From Ensifer sp. MPMI2T (GTDB lineage Bacteria > Pseudomonadota > Alphaproteobacteria > Rhizobiales > Rhizobiaceae): a stretch of DNA of 64,000 nt. Within the stretch, counting starts at the first letter, position 1. Every line of letters starts with the position of its first letter. The translations under genes and the position numbers were made by a program. The stretch is taken from positions 1 through 64,000 of the forward strand of contig NZ_SRXN01000027.1 in the NCBI RefSeq assembly GCF_004827385.1, in the 5' to 3' direction. The notes beneath the pieces are model-generated. The model was not told the origin of the DNA, searched no databases, and saw only the letters and a list, made by a program, of their open reading frames with translations. Of the stretch, positions 1 to 9,180 are shown one piece after another.

Positions 1-545
1 CAAATAGGATCGACGAACTCCTTCCTTGGAACTGGTCCACCCAATCATAGTGTCCACTTAAATCCACAGTGGACACTATCCGGCTCCAGACCAAATGCTT
101 CCGCGCGGTCATTACGCCACGCTTACGATTACGCCGCTGTAGATTCCGACATCCGCCAGACGCCTGCTGGGCTAGGCTGTCCAAGTCGATACATTATGCG
201 ATCTTAAACGCACAAACCCAGAACACACCGGAAACGATCCGTTGCGTTGCTCTTCCTCTTCGCCGTGAGGAGGAATGAACCGCCGCGGCGACAACCCTGC
301 CGAACTTCGTCACCGCATGTTGGGCGACAGGAGCATCTCTCCCGATGCAAGATCACGCCACACGGCCGGATCAGGTTTAATGTCGGTCAATCGAAGCCTC
401 GTCTGACGACCACGGCGGTTACTCGTTCATCCGCCGTTCCGGTCGGCGACATGATGGCACCGCCGTATTCTCCTTGTCAGCAATCATTCAACCACTTAGC
501 GTTGTTAGACGACTCGCGCATAAAAATTGAGTGATCAGGTCCACC
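1..545. other. leading intergenic region
   Basis: No convincing gene is seen before the GTG/ATG of the first NTPase. The short open frames here have no ribosome binding site, no recognisable motif and unlikely composition. The only clear structure is the inverted repeat at 47-79, listed separately. Confidence 0.5.
47..79. repeat. 12-bp perfect inverted repeat
   Basis: ATAGTGTCCACT at 47-58 is repeated in inverted orientation at 68-79, leaving a 9-base spacer. No T-tract follows, so it is not an obvious terminator. It could be an operator or two abutting insertion-sequence ends left after an excision; the sequence does not decide. Confidence 0.6.
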
Positions 546-2897
546 ATGGCTTCCTCTGTCCGAAAGAAACCCGGATCCACGCTCCGTGACAAAGTGTCGG
601 GTGTCCTGAAAATGCTCCATCGTACCGTCCAAATCGAATATCCGTTGAAGGCCACAACGGCCGACGTTTATTTTGTCGATCAACGCTCCCAGAACTTTCC
701 AACGAGGGTCGCGGTCGAGTGCAAGGACTGGCAATCTCCACTCAACTCGAAACAACTGGCTGAGATAGATAATCTTTACCGACCTTCCCTCAACAATGAC
801 GAGATCGATTTCCTCTGGATCGTATCGAACCACGAACTGGCTCAAGGGCCGTCTCAGAGGGTCACAAACCTGAAGCGCGTCGTTTATTCGACCTACCAGG
901 ACTTCCTCTCCACGATGATGAATTTCTCGCTGGTCCTCGAGGAGAATATCGCTGCTTTCAAGAACCATGAATCCTCTAGGAACTTCCTGCAGCTCGAAAC
1001 CAAAGAGGCTGGAAAGACACTGGAGAGCGCAACGCGAGCCTGGTTGGCCGGTGACAGCAGGGCGCTGATCGTTTTCGGGGGCTATGGGCTCGGAAAGACG
1101 AGCTTCAGCTTCTACATCGCCTCCGTTTTGTCCGCCGAATATCAGGACGGCACCTTTGACCGCATCCCAATCCGGATTTCGTTGAGCGGCCTTTACGCAA
1201 AACAGGACCTTAGAGGTCTAATCTGCTCCTTGCTTACAGGGTCGGAAGGCGGCCCCGACGTCGGCAATTTTACCTACAATCTGTTTCTACGAATGGTCCA
1301 CGAAGGGTTGTTTGTGCTGATTCTAGACGGCTTCGACGAAATGCGCCACGCAATGACGGCGGAGGAATTTGCCTACACATTCGAGCAAATGAGTCCCCTC
1401 TTTGCCGGCCAATCCAAGACGATCCTCCTCGGAAGGCCGGACTCGTTCTTTACCGAGGAAGAGGAAGATCAAATACTGTCGGCGCTGTTTTCTGAAATTG
1501 ATAGCCCCGAAAGCAGCTTTGAAAAGATTGAAGTTGCACCGCTTCGTCGGGATCAGATCGAGGATTATTTGCGGCTATTCTCCGTTGGCGCGGAGTTGGG
1601 TTCTTCGCTCGCTGAGGAAGGCCACGTCAAACGATTTGCCTACGACGAGGATGAGGTCGATATTCTGTCGCGACCGGTTCAGCTCCACATGTTTACCAAG
1701 ATCATGCGCAAGCACATGAAGATGGAGGGCAAGATCACCCGCCATCGCCTCTACAGCCATTTCATCTATGAGTTCATCAAGCGCGAGCAATCGAAGGAAG
1801 CACGCAAAGTGGAATTCGGCGAGGCTAAACTCGGTCACGACGATCCGCGCTCAATCTTCATGCAGAATGTTGCCTGGTGGGTTCTAGCCGATAAGCGGGA
1901 AAACCGCTTCAGCGCTAGCGAAATCCCGCGCGATCTTATCCCTGAAACGCTGACCAGGGAAGGCAGGAAATCAGGATCGCTCCGAGAGGCTCTGGTTGGT
2001 TCAGTGATCGAGAGGATTTCACGGTCTACTGAGGCGGTCGGAACAAAGGGCGGTGCGGTCTACTATTTTCCGCACAAAAGCTATCTGGAATTTCTGGTAT
2101 CGGAGTATTTCTGTCGTGTGCGTTTCTCTCGGCAGATGTTTGCGAAATTTTTCCGGAATGCAAACAAAGAGATCATCTCGTTCATCAACGACGGACCGCC
2201 AGAAGCGGTTGAAAACCTCAAGCAGGGGCTCGAGTTTGTCCGCGGACATGCTCTGCGCGATTTTTACAAGGTCGCAGCTCGCCATCCCAGCTACAATGTT
2301 CCAATCGACCCGAAGTCATTTCCGAAGCTGACCGCCGCAGAGGTGTTCATACTCTACGAGCTCGTTCTCTCGACGCGGAAAAGCGACGAAGAGATCGACG
2401 AGTTTGTCTATGAGGTTTTCCGAACCTCGACGAACCTCCACAGGTTTTACGCAGCCGTACAGATCGCGTGTGAGCATCTGAACCGTAGCCAAAGGCAAAA
2501 CTTAGTCGAAAAGCTGATCATATTCACTTTCGGCAGCATTGATGAGAAGCAGCTTGAAAGCATGTATTCAAACCAATCCACCCTCTTTCACGTTTACACG
2601 GCTGATGTCGCCGCGATGCGAGCAATATTCCTGGGGAACTGTGTCTCCATCGAGAATGGTATCATTGAGGTCAATCTGAGGCGTGTCTGGACAATCGCTA
2701 ATGATATTGCCCGCTCGACGTTTCAAGTTGGAGAGTACGAACTCGATCACGATGGTGTTGTCACATACCGCTTCGACGGGCGAACACATCCCGGCATCAA
2801 CGATCACGTCAGGTCGCTAATTTCAGATCGCGTTTTTGCTCGCGTTCCGATGCGTATCAGCGGAAATTTGGCAGACGTTTTTTCGCGCTATGACTAG
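546..2897 (+). CDS. restriction-nuclease-fold / NACHT-type NTPase
   Basis: About 783 residues. The N-terminus (about 20-115) looks like a PD-(D/E)xK domain of the Mrr/REase_4 kind, with an Asp in ADVYF and the ExK signature in VAVECKDW (Glu58, Lys60). It is followed by a STAND/NACHT-like NTPase with Walker A GGYGLGKTS (about 178-186) and Walker B LILDGFDEM (about 258-266), then a long helical C-terminus with no enzymatic motif seen. The ATG at 546 is preferred (AGG six bases upstream); an in-frame GTG at 531 would add five residues. Nuclease-NTPase-helical sensor is the layout of Avs/NACHT antiphage proteins, in which the C-terminus senses phage and the N-terminus cuts DNA. A defence role is inferred from architecture and neighbours; the subfamily is not assigned. 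Confidence 0.75.
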   Translation: MASSVRKKPGSTLRDKVSGVLKMLHRTVQIEYPLKATTADVYFVDQRSQNFPTRVAVECKDWQSPLNSKQLAEIDNLYRPSLNNDEIDFLWIVSNHELAQGPSQRVTNLKRVVYSTYQDFLSTMMNFSLVLEENIAAFKNHESSRNFLQLETKEAGKTLESATRAWLAGDSRALIVFGGYGLGKTSFSFYIASVLSAEYQDGTFDRIPIRISLSGLYAKQDLRGLICSLLTGSEGGPDVGNFTYNLFLRMVHEGLFVLILDGFDEMRHAMTAEEFAYTFEQMSPLFAGQSKTILLGRPDSFFTEEEEDQILSALFSEIDSPESSFEKIEVAPLRRDQIEDYLRLFSVGAELGSSLAEEGHVKRFAYDEDEVDILSRPVQLHMFTKIMRKHMKMEGKITRHRLYSHFIYEFIKREQSKEARKVEFGEAKLGHDDPRSIFMQNVAWWVLADKRENRFSASEIPRDLIPETLTREGRKSGSLREALVGSVIERISRSTEAVGTKGGAVYYFPHKSYLEFLVSEYFCRVRFSRQMFAKFFRNANKEIISFINDGPPEAVENLKQGLEFVRGHALRDFYKVAARHPSYNVPIDPKSFPKLTAAEVFILYELVLSTRKSDEEIDEFVYEVFRTSTNLHRFYAAVQIACEHLNRSQRQNLVEKLIIFTFGSIDEKQLESMYSNQSTLFHVYTADVAAMRAIFLGNCVSIENGIIEVNLRRVWTIANDIARSTFQVGEYELDHDGVVTYRFDGRTHPGINDHVRSLISDRVFARVPMRISGNLADVFSRYD

Positions 2898-3479
2898 ATG
2901 CTGTGATCGCTGAGTCGAATGCAAGGTTACGAAGTTTTGGCCGAAGCTGATTCAACGTTCGCGCTGACAGTGGTAGAAGATTGGAAAGGCGCCGTGTTTG
3001 GCACAATACCGGTTTCCCTTCTGGCATTCCCCCTTCTGGCAATAGTGAGGAAAAAGACGCGACCTCTTGAAAGGATCCAAGCCGCGCGCCTGGTCGTTGC
3101 AATCATGATGCGCGGAGTTCCGGTTTTTGATCTTCAGGTATCGCGGCGCTGGACCGGCCTGCCGGAAACGTCCGCGCGCCGGTGCGGCTCCCGGAAAACG
3201 GCTCGTTGCGTTGAGCGAGAAAACGCCGTCATAGTTTCGAAGACGTTGCATAGTGGCTGGTGTTGATCAATTTTTAGCGAGACCACTTACCGGGCCACCA
3301 GTGCGACTGTTACGCAAGCGGCAAGTACGCGCTAGCTGAACTTCAATCTGCCGCTCTTGAGGTCGACTAGTCAGCACACGTTTGTCAAACATATGAGTTG
3401 AAGATGACGAAAAAACACGTAACCAATATTGACACGATGCATAGCCAGCAGGGAGATGCTCTCAGAACGGGAGCATCGA
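2898..3479. other. intergenic region, no supported gene
   Basis: Some 580 bases between the NACHT-type gene and the next gene. An open frame from 2919 to 3266 codes an Arg/Cys-rich protein without a start signal or motif and is judged spurious. No repeat or RNA gene was recognised. Confidence 0.4.
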
Positions 3480-4367
3480 ATGAGAGTCTACGCGTATAGA
3501 GTCCAACAGCGCGGTCCACGTGCACTGGAAGAAGTTCTTCGACGCATTAATGATTTGCCGCTTGCGGATAGGCATTTCCTGGGCGCTCGCTCAATGAGGC
3601 TTGAGATAGCGCGGGAGCAGAACGGGCTATGGTTCGCTGACTTCGCGGCGCCACGAAATGGCCATGGCCCGGGCACCATGGCGGTCAACCAGCCTATGTC
3701 GGAGATCGCACTAGCCGCTGGCGCGCTGTTCGGGGAAGATACGGGTTTTGTTTATGATCCTCACTCGAGGTATCTGGTGCTGCAGTACAATCATACGGGA
3801 CCCCGGGATTCCGGCATCTCGAAGTATCTTGCCGCCGCTGATTTGACGTTTGGTGGGTTGGGCCCCGCGCTTGCTGGCGTTCCGGACATCAACCGCTGTG
3901 GTTTCAGCATTGGTGCTGTTCTCAAACCAGACGCGTATGCTAGACTTCGCCAGTGGGGAATCTACAAATCTGTCGAGATGGAGATCAGTGTGCCCGGCGC
4001 ACTGAACGCGGATCTGGCGGCAGGTCGCAGCCTTGGAAGTGTACTGGCTGCACCGCTGCCGGACGGTGTCGAAACAATAACGATCGGTTTCACCGCGAGA
4101 CCTGGCAATGAAGGGCGATTGGGAGGGCGCGGTGTGGAAGGCGTTCTAAATGATCTCCAACAATTGGGCATGGCCGTCAAATCGGCGGTAGTTAAGGGCA
4201 AACCTAGTGAAGAAGACCGCATGGACTCCGTCAACCTCGTGAGTGATCGAGTTTCAGGCGACGCCAACGTTACGTTGGGCCACGGCCTTCGCTTTGTTAG
4301 AGAAGATCGCTGGGCCGCCCTGGCCGAAAAACTGCAGCGATGGGCAGATGATCGAGTCTTGCCATGA
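3480..4367 (+). CDS. uncharacterised protein (DUF6731-like) of a two-gene unit
   Basis: About 295 residues from the ATG at 3480, preceded by GGGAG; an ATG at 3429 in frame would add 17 unlikely residues. It is a soluble alpha/beta protein without signal peptide. The N-terminal RVYAYRVQ strand, the GEDTGFVYDPHSRYLVLQYNH segment read in two parts (GEDTGFVYDP, then YLVLQYNHTG) and the later regularly spaced beta strands resemble my recollection of the DUF6731 family; that assignment is tentative. Its stop overlaps the start of a four-helix membrane protein (ATGA), so the two are translationally coupled. The soluble/membrane pairing recalls two-gene defence systems such as Kiwa, but no homology is claimed. 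Confidence 0.6.
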   Translation: MRVYAYRVQQRGPRALEEVLRRINDLPLADRHFLGARSMRLEIAREQNGLWFADFAAPRNGHGPGTMAVNQPMSEIALAAGALFGEDTGFVYDPHSRYLVLQYNHTGPRDSGISKYLAAADLTFGGLGPALAGVPDINRCGFSIGAVLKPDAYARLRQWGIYKSVEMEISVPGALNADLAAGRSLGSVLAAPLPDGVETITIGFTARPGNEGRLGGRGVEGVLNDLQQLGMAVKSAVVKGKPSEEDRMDSVNLVSDRVSGDANVTLGHGLRFVREDRWAALAEKLQRWADDRVLP

Positions 4368-4795
4368 GCCTAGCTCTGGAGAAGACCTGGCCATATGCGC
4401 TCTCTGGGCTAGTTGCGGCTATCTGGTGGCTATACCTCGACAAGCCATTTCCGTCGAACGCTGGCGACCTGCTCGGCGCCACGGGGAATGTCTCGGCAGT
4501 ATTGGTGGGTTTTCTAATAACGGCTAAAGCGATTGTTTTGAGCTTGACCAATACGCCCGTATTCACTCGCCTAGCAGAGACTGGATACAACAAGGTGTTC
4601 TTCAACTACATCTACGAAGCTGAAGTAGCGGGAATACTTTTATTAGTCTGCTCCATAGCTGGTTTCTTTGCCATGAGCGACCAAGGCCTCACACCGACGT
4701 GGTTCCAAGTCGCGTGGGTATCGGCATGCCTGCTGACCATCAGCTTGTTTTTTCGTGTTGTGACGATGATATTCTCGTTTCTTAAGCAGATTTGA
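4364..4795 (+). CDS. small four-helix membrane protein
   Basis: 143 residues with four predicted membrane segments: around 9-27 (YALSGLVAAIWWLYL), 40-62 (NVSAVLVGFLITAKAIVL), 87-107 (AGILLLVCSIAGFFAM) and 115-138 (FQVAWVSACLLTISLFF). It overlaps the upstream gene by ATGA. No enzymatic motif is visible. A plausible role is a membrane effector or sensor for the soluble partner; this is inference from the coupling and size. Confidence 0.65.
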   Translation: MSLALEKTWPYALSGLVAAIWWLYLDKPFPSNAGDLLGATGNVSAVLVGFLITAKAIVLSLTNTPVFTRLAETGYNKVFFNYIYEAEVAGILLLVCSIAGFFAMSDQGLTPTWFQVAWVSACLLTISLFFRVVTMIFSFLKQI

Positions 4796-4819
4796 CGTTC
4801 GCGTATCCCGATCCTAACA

Positions 4820-5090
4820 CTACTGCGGGATCGCGTCGTATATCCTGTTGAAGTGATTGTCGAATTCTGGTGTCGAAACGTCATCCAAGTAGCGGACTTC
4901 CGCTATCGCATGCAGGATCGTCGCTGTGATAGGGACGTTGTAGCCGATGGAGTTCGTCGAGCAGAACCATATGCCTGTAATCGTCAAATGGGAGCGCGCC
5001 GACGATTTTGCCGTTAGGGCGCCTGGCCCTCAGTTGTTTTGCGAAATGAAGAACGCGCTTCCACCAATGATCCAAATTGTCCTTTTTCAT
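4820..5090 (-). pseudogene. possible frameshifted small gene
   Basis: On the minus strand an open frame starting at 5090 (MKKDNLDHWWKRVLHF) runs to LLDELHRL near 4938. It then gives poor sequence, while the next frame continues with protein-like GYNVPITATILHAIAEV and ends in NRIYDAIPQ at the TAG 4822-4820. A single indel near 4935 would join the two into a protein of about 90 residues. No family is recognised. The rest of the gap from 4796 to 5251 shows nothing else. Confidence 0.3.
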
Positions 5091-5251
5091 CGTGCGTCCC
5101 AGCTGAATGTTCAATCTTCAGCAGACAGGTAGTCTCATTCTTTAAGAGGCTAAATGAACAGGGCGAAGATCCATCGGAAACTCGAGCCTTTACGAACATC
5201 ATTAACCGTGCGAGCAAGTGATTGCAGATCTAAACAAAGAAATTCTCAAGC

Positions 5252-6919
5252 ATGGCGTCAAAATACACCGCAGTCCTCTACGTCCACGGCATTGGCAATC
5301 CTGCCCGCAATGCGTCGCTGAGTACATTTCTCGACTATTTCGATCTTTATGGACAAACCCAGAGCAAGGAAGGTCTCGGCAAGCCTAGGAATTTCTCATA
5401 CAGGACCGCGGTAACCGACGACGACGAAGTAGTCCACTATGTCGAATTCAAGAGGATTGTCACCAAAGCCGGCCAAGCGAGGGTGGCGAAAACAATCCGC
5501 GTTTATGAGGCCTACTGGGTTCCTGAAGCCGAAAGCCGCTACTCGTTGGTTTATGTGCTTCTTTGGCTGCTGATGCGGGCCCTTAGCCCCTTTCGTCTGG
5601 CATTCTCCACGTGGCGGAATTTTCCAGCCTTTCGCCTGTCCTGCCTACACAGTCTTGCTGCGACCAGGAGTGTGAACAAGATAGAGAAACTGGAGCGCGC
5701 TTTTCGCGATTTCGAGAATTGGGAAAATCGCCGGCAGTTTCCCAAAGGATCGTTTTCAGAGTTCAAGGCCTTCCTCGGCACGCTCAGGCAGACCCGTGGC
5801 ACCACGTCTGACGATCTCATCTCCCTGGCGGACGAGTGGCGTTGCCATACGCGGAGGACGATCTGGGAGAAGATCATCACGGTTGTAGGCACGGTGTCCG
5901 GCATCTTTCTTGCGGCAGCAATTCAGGCCTACCTCTGCTATGGGACTTGGCGCTATGCTGCGATCGGTTTTCCCAGCGCGATGGCTCAGGCGTACCTAGC
6001 GATCACTGCAATAACCCTTGTGGTCTCTTTTTGCGTGATCAAGGCCGCGAAAGAATATGCGTATGATGTGCTCACGTGGACCATCAATTCCGAAAAGGAT
6101 CAGCGATTCCAAACGCGAGAGCGCGTCGTCGGCTATACCCGACGACTAATAAATCACGTCGCCAGTGGCCATGATTGCGAAGAATTCTTTATCGTTTCGC
6201 ATAGTTTGGGAACGAGCATTGCCGCCGAGGCTTTGTTGCAGGAAGGTCAGCGTGCGAAGGCTGAAGAAGACGAGGGCGAAGGTAAACGCCGGCTAGGGAT
6301 CCTTGGCAAACTTGTTGCGGTTTTCACCATCGGGTCTCCGATCGACCTGATCTTCAATTTTTTTCAGACCGACACGACCTTCTCTCACCGCTACAATCGG
6401 CTCCGAGAGGAGCAGCGTCTTTCGATAGCGATGCCACCCTTTCGTATTGCCGGGCGAGCCGGACACGCCAAGCTCGTGAACATATGGTCGAGGTTTGACC
6501 CGATCAGTTCGCCACTGACGTCGCTGAGGAAAAGCATATCCGAGCGACGGGATGCCATTGTGAATGTCGAGGCCATTCCTCCAGGCATTCCGAGCCCACT
6601 AGAGACACACATAGGGTACTATGCAGATCCGAAGGTTATGGGGTTGATTTACACGTCTATCATGTCGGGCACCAATGTTGTGGCCAGCGCTGAACCAACT
6701 GAAATCCAGCCTGCTCTCCGCATGTATGGACCGTGGGTTAATCTCATATCAGTAGCACTTGGGCTGATATTTCTGGCAGTCTTTGCCTTGGGATCGTCTA
6801 TCATCGCGTCGGCAATAAGTTTCGCAGCGCTCGTTATCTGGCTTCTGGGGATCTGGAGATGGCGCCGAAACACTCTTCTTAGCATTCAGGCCGCGCGCGG
6901 AAGGTTTTTGAAGCGATAG
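5252..6919 (+). CDS. membrane-anchored alpha/beta hydrolase (serine hydrolase)
   Basis: 555 residues. The N-terminal strand VLYVHGIGN (about 9-17) is the oxyanion-hole motif of alpha/beta hydrolases. The nucleophile elbow is in FIVSHSLGTS (near residue 315), where Ser replaces the usual first Gly of GxSxG. Two hydrophobic segments at about 210-275 split the hydrolase fold, and a further hairpin lies at 495-545 ahead of a basic tail. This resembles large bacterial lipase/esterase-like membrane proteins of unknown substrate. It stands alone, followed 78 bases later by a strong terminator. Position among defence-like genes makes a membrane-damaging effector possible, but a housekeeping esterase is equally compatible. 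Confidence 0.65.
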   Translation: MASKYTAVLYVHGIGNPARNASLSTFLDYFDLYGQTQSKEGLGKPRNFSYRTAVTDDDEVVHYVEFKRIVTKAGQARVAKTIRVYEAYWVPEAESRYSLVYVLLWLLMRALSPFRLAFSTWRNFPAFRLSCLHSLAATRSVNKIEKLERAFRDFENWENRRQFPKGSFSEFKAFLGTLRQTRGTTSDDLISLADEWRCHTRRTIWEKIITVVGTVSGIFLAAAIQAYLCYGTWRYAAIGFPSAMAQAYLAITAITLVVSFCVIKAAKEYAYDVLTWTINSEKDQRFQTRERVVGYTRRLINHVASGHDCEEFFIVSHSLGTSIAAEALLQEGQRAKAEEDEGEGKRRLGILGKLVAVFTIGSPIDLIFNFFQTDTTFSHRYNRLREEQRLSIAMPPFRIAGRAGHAKLVNIWSRFDPISSPLTSLRKSISERRDAIVNVEAIPPGIPSPLETHIGYYADPKVMGLIYTSIMSGTNVVASAEPTEIQPALRMYGPWVNLISVALGLIFLAVFALGSSIIASAISFAALVIWLLGIWRWRRNTLLSIQAARGRFLKR

Positions 6920-6997
6920 ACCGTTTGAATTCAAAATGCGCCATGATATGCTCGTGCGTAGAGCATGGTGCAGCTCTTTTATGACACGCACCTGTTA

Positions 6998-7033
6998 GGG
7001 GCCGCTTCTCGTAAGCGGCCCCATTCGTTTTTT
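6998..7033 (+). terminator. rho-independent terminator after hydrolase gene
   Basis: Perfect 10-bp stem GGGGCCGCTT / AAGCGGCCCC (6998-7007 and 7013-7022) with a 5-base loop and six T at 7028-7033. It ends the plus-strand transcript and may also stop the converging minus-strand operon. Confidence 0.9.
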
Positions 7034-7060
7034 CCAACCTGGGTCCTGCTGGACAGCGCA

Positions 7061-7645
7061 TTAATCGTTCGACCGACGATCAAGTCTAGCTTGCATAGCT
7101 GAAGAAAGCCTCTGAACGAACAGGTGAAAGCTCGTGCACTCACCGTACCGAAAGCGTGCCAGCGGTAGAGCGAGAGCTGCGGCAATTCTTTCGCTTGTCG
7201 CCAGAGACAAGGTTTGATGCTCGCCAAGTTTATCAGCCGAACGGCGGGGGCGAACTCTTGATCCGTCAGCCTGCCTGTTGGCATGGATCTGCTCCGGATC
7301 TGCCTCCAGATGCGCAATCGCATTCACCCCGAGGCGGCGGAAAACGTCGTCGTCAACCGCCTCGAGCCCTGTGGGGCCGTCAATGCGTCAATGACAGCAT
7401 GGGCGTCTAGAATTACAATTGAGGCGCTGGGATCTCGTGCCATGCGGAAAGCTTCGATCAGCAGGCTCTGATTTTCCGCAATGTCATGTAGTCTCAATTG
7501 ATCATGCGTGATTTGAGCGTCACGCGCTCGCCCGATAAGCGAGCCGGCAGTCAGGTTGGAAGGACAGTATCTGCGCCGCGTGCCTCAGAAAGGTGCTCTT
7601 GCCAACCCCCGAAATCCCGAGAAAGGCGACGTCGGCCTGTATCAT
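7061..7645 (-). pseudogene. P-loop kinase/AAA-type protein, two frameshifts
   Basis: The ATG at 7645 overlaps the stop of the PIN-GNAT gene (ATGA). The first frame reads MIQADVAFLG then ISGVGKSTFLR, a Walker A motif. Near 7558 the protein continues in another frame (LTAGSLIGRARDAQITHD, then ENQSLLIEAFRMARDP and SIVILDAHAVID, a Walker B-like strand). At 7379-7394 an 8-base tandem duplication (GTCAATGC GTCAATGA on the plus strand) shifts the frame again; the third frame gives GLEAVDDDVFRRLGVNAIAH and runs to the stop at 7061. Repaired, it would be a nucleotide-kinase-like P-loop NTPase of about 190 residues. It was the last gene of the five-gene operon. Confidence 0.8.
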
Positions 7646-9180
7646 ACCGCGAACCGCAAGTTGGCGCGATCCAGCAGCTGACGCAGGTGGGTTGGCTTCA
7701 GTTGATAGATCGACTGCTGCGGATTTCCATTCACCACGCCGATATGGCGCAATTCATCAAGCCCGACCGGCGGGTCGATGTAGGATACAAGCAGATAGTT
7801 GATAACTTTCACCGGCCGTTGCGGGGTCGCGTTCCATCCTTCCAGCTCAATCTCACTGTAGACGGATCGACCGCCCGTCAAAAGCATGAGTTCCCTGGTG
7901 GAGTTTGCAAGCGTGACGCTTTCAAGAATTCCGAGGGCTGTGATCGCCTGCGATGGCTTCTCTTTCGATGCGCTCTTGTAGAAAAACAACACGGACCCGG
8001 GGGCACCGAGTTTTGACTGGGCGCGGCAGAGATAAACCTTGCGGATCGTGTTCCCGGGACGTGTCGGCCGTTCAGCGCGCGATGCCCCATTGAAGAGGTC
8101 TGGCTGGCGGGGTCTCCAAAGATCGGGATAGAGTGTATCGTGATAAGCCTCCTTGATCGGAATACCGAAACCTTTCACGTCATCGGTCACGAGGAAGCGC
8201 GGGTAATTTCTCCGTGCAGCGTCATAGGCCGTAACCGCTGCATCCGCGACCAGCTTGTTGGGAGAAAATGCGCGTTCATAGATCAGCTCGCCGTTGGACC
8301 TCTTGCCGGCCTGATGAAAACCGTAAAATTCCAGTAGGTTTATGAGAGCGGCCTGATTGTCAAAGGTCGTCAGGTAGGCAAGGTCATAGTCGTTGGTCTG
8401 GGCGTACCAAAGCACCTGCTTTAACAGCAGTTCTCCGAGTTTGACGCCACGCTTGTCCGGGGCGACTTTGAACGTGCAGACCTTGAGGATCTTGTTGGCC
8501 TTGGTCACCGCATCGGTCTCGGATTTTGACTCGTCCTTACGAACGATCAGGCCGGCCAAGTGGTCGTTGTCGTAAACAACCCAGCATGATCGATGCTCAC
8601 TGACGCACTTCTCCTTCCACCACGCGTCAAAGGTCGGATAGCCATCGCGAAGGCTGTCGAAGAAACTGTCCTGGTGGTCGATTGTGTGGGCCTCGACCTC
8701 GGCCACATGTCGGATCGGGACCTTTTTGGGCTCGTAGGTCTGCGTCAGCAGATCGGCGGCATCACCGACGAATAAGACGCGCCGGCCGAGTTCGACGGAA
8801 TGCCTGAGTGCTCGCTCGTGAAGGCCCTTGTCCTGCGAGACGACAAAGTCGACGACGTCGTTCTTGAGCGAATGGAGAAGCGTCGCGTCGACGATATCGT
8901 TGGGTTTCCGAAGCGGCCCGAACTCGCTCTCGAGATTGGCTTGCGAAAGACCACGCCGCTTTTTGAGAACCTGATACTTGTCGATCTTGCTGAGCGAAAT
9001 CCGCCGCCGTTCGGCATTCTTGTCGCGCGAGATGTCGTCGCGGGCAGCTTCATGAACGAAAACGTTGATCTTGTGTGCAGCGGCAAGACTGGAGAATCGT
9101 GCATAGGCGGTTTCGACCGCGCGATAGTCTTCCAGCCCGATCAGAATGTTCGTATCAATGAGATACGACTGCTGCCTCAT
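7642..9180 (-). CDS. PIN - GNAT - PUA-like fusion protein
   Basis: 512 residues in three parts. Residues 1-150 form a PIN-type nuclease domain: SYLIDTNILIGLED at the start with the first Asp, further acidic residues in NDIVDATLL, and VDFVVSQDKGL near 115-125. Residues about 190-310 look like a GNAT acetyltransferase (CTFKVAPDKRGVKLGELLLK is the acetyl-CoA loop region, followed by AYLTTFDNQAALINLLEFYGF). The C-terminal 150 residues (SVLFFYKSASKEKPSQAITALG, read as two parts around KSA) resemble the EVE/ASCH/PUA fold that binds modified nucleotides or RNA. Start at ATG 9180, overlapping the upstream gene by 26 bases. A role in RNA cleavage or modification and a toxin-like function are inferred; upstream HTH-ASCH would be its regulator or partner. 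Confidence 0.75.
   Translation of the reverse strand: MRQQSYLIDTNILIGLEDYRAVETAYARFSSLAAAHKINVFVHEAARDDISRDKNAERRRISLSKIDKYQVLKKRRGLSQANLESEFGPLRKPNDIVDATLLHSLKNDVVDFVVSQDKGLHERALRHSVELGRRVLFVGDAADLLTQTYEPKKVPIRHVAEVEAHTIDHQDSFFDSLRDGYPTFDAWWKEKCVSEHRSCWVVYDNDHLAGLIVRKDESKSETDAVTKANKILKVCTFKVAPDKRGVKLGELLLKQVLWYAQTNDYDLAYLTTFDNQAALINLLEFYGFHQAGKRSNGELIYERAFSPNKLVADAAVTAYDAARRNYPRFLVTDDVKGFGIPIKEAYHDTLYPDLWRPRQPDLFNGASRAERPTRPGNTIRKVYLCRAQSKLGAPGSVLFFYKSASKEKPSQAITALGILESVTLANSTRELMLLTGGRSVYSEIELEGWNATPQRPVKVINYLLVSYIDPPVGLDELRHIGVVNGNPQQSIYQLKPTHLRQLLDRANLRFAV

Noticed and set aside
2919-3266. 115-residue plus-strand open frame
   Set aside because: No binding site, no motif and atypical residue composition.
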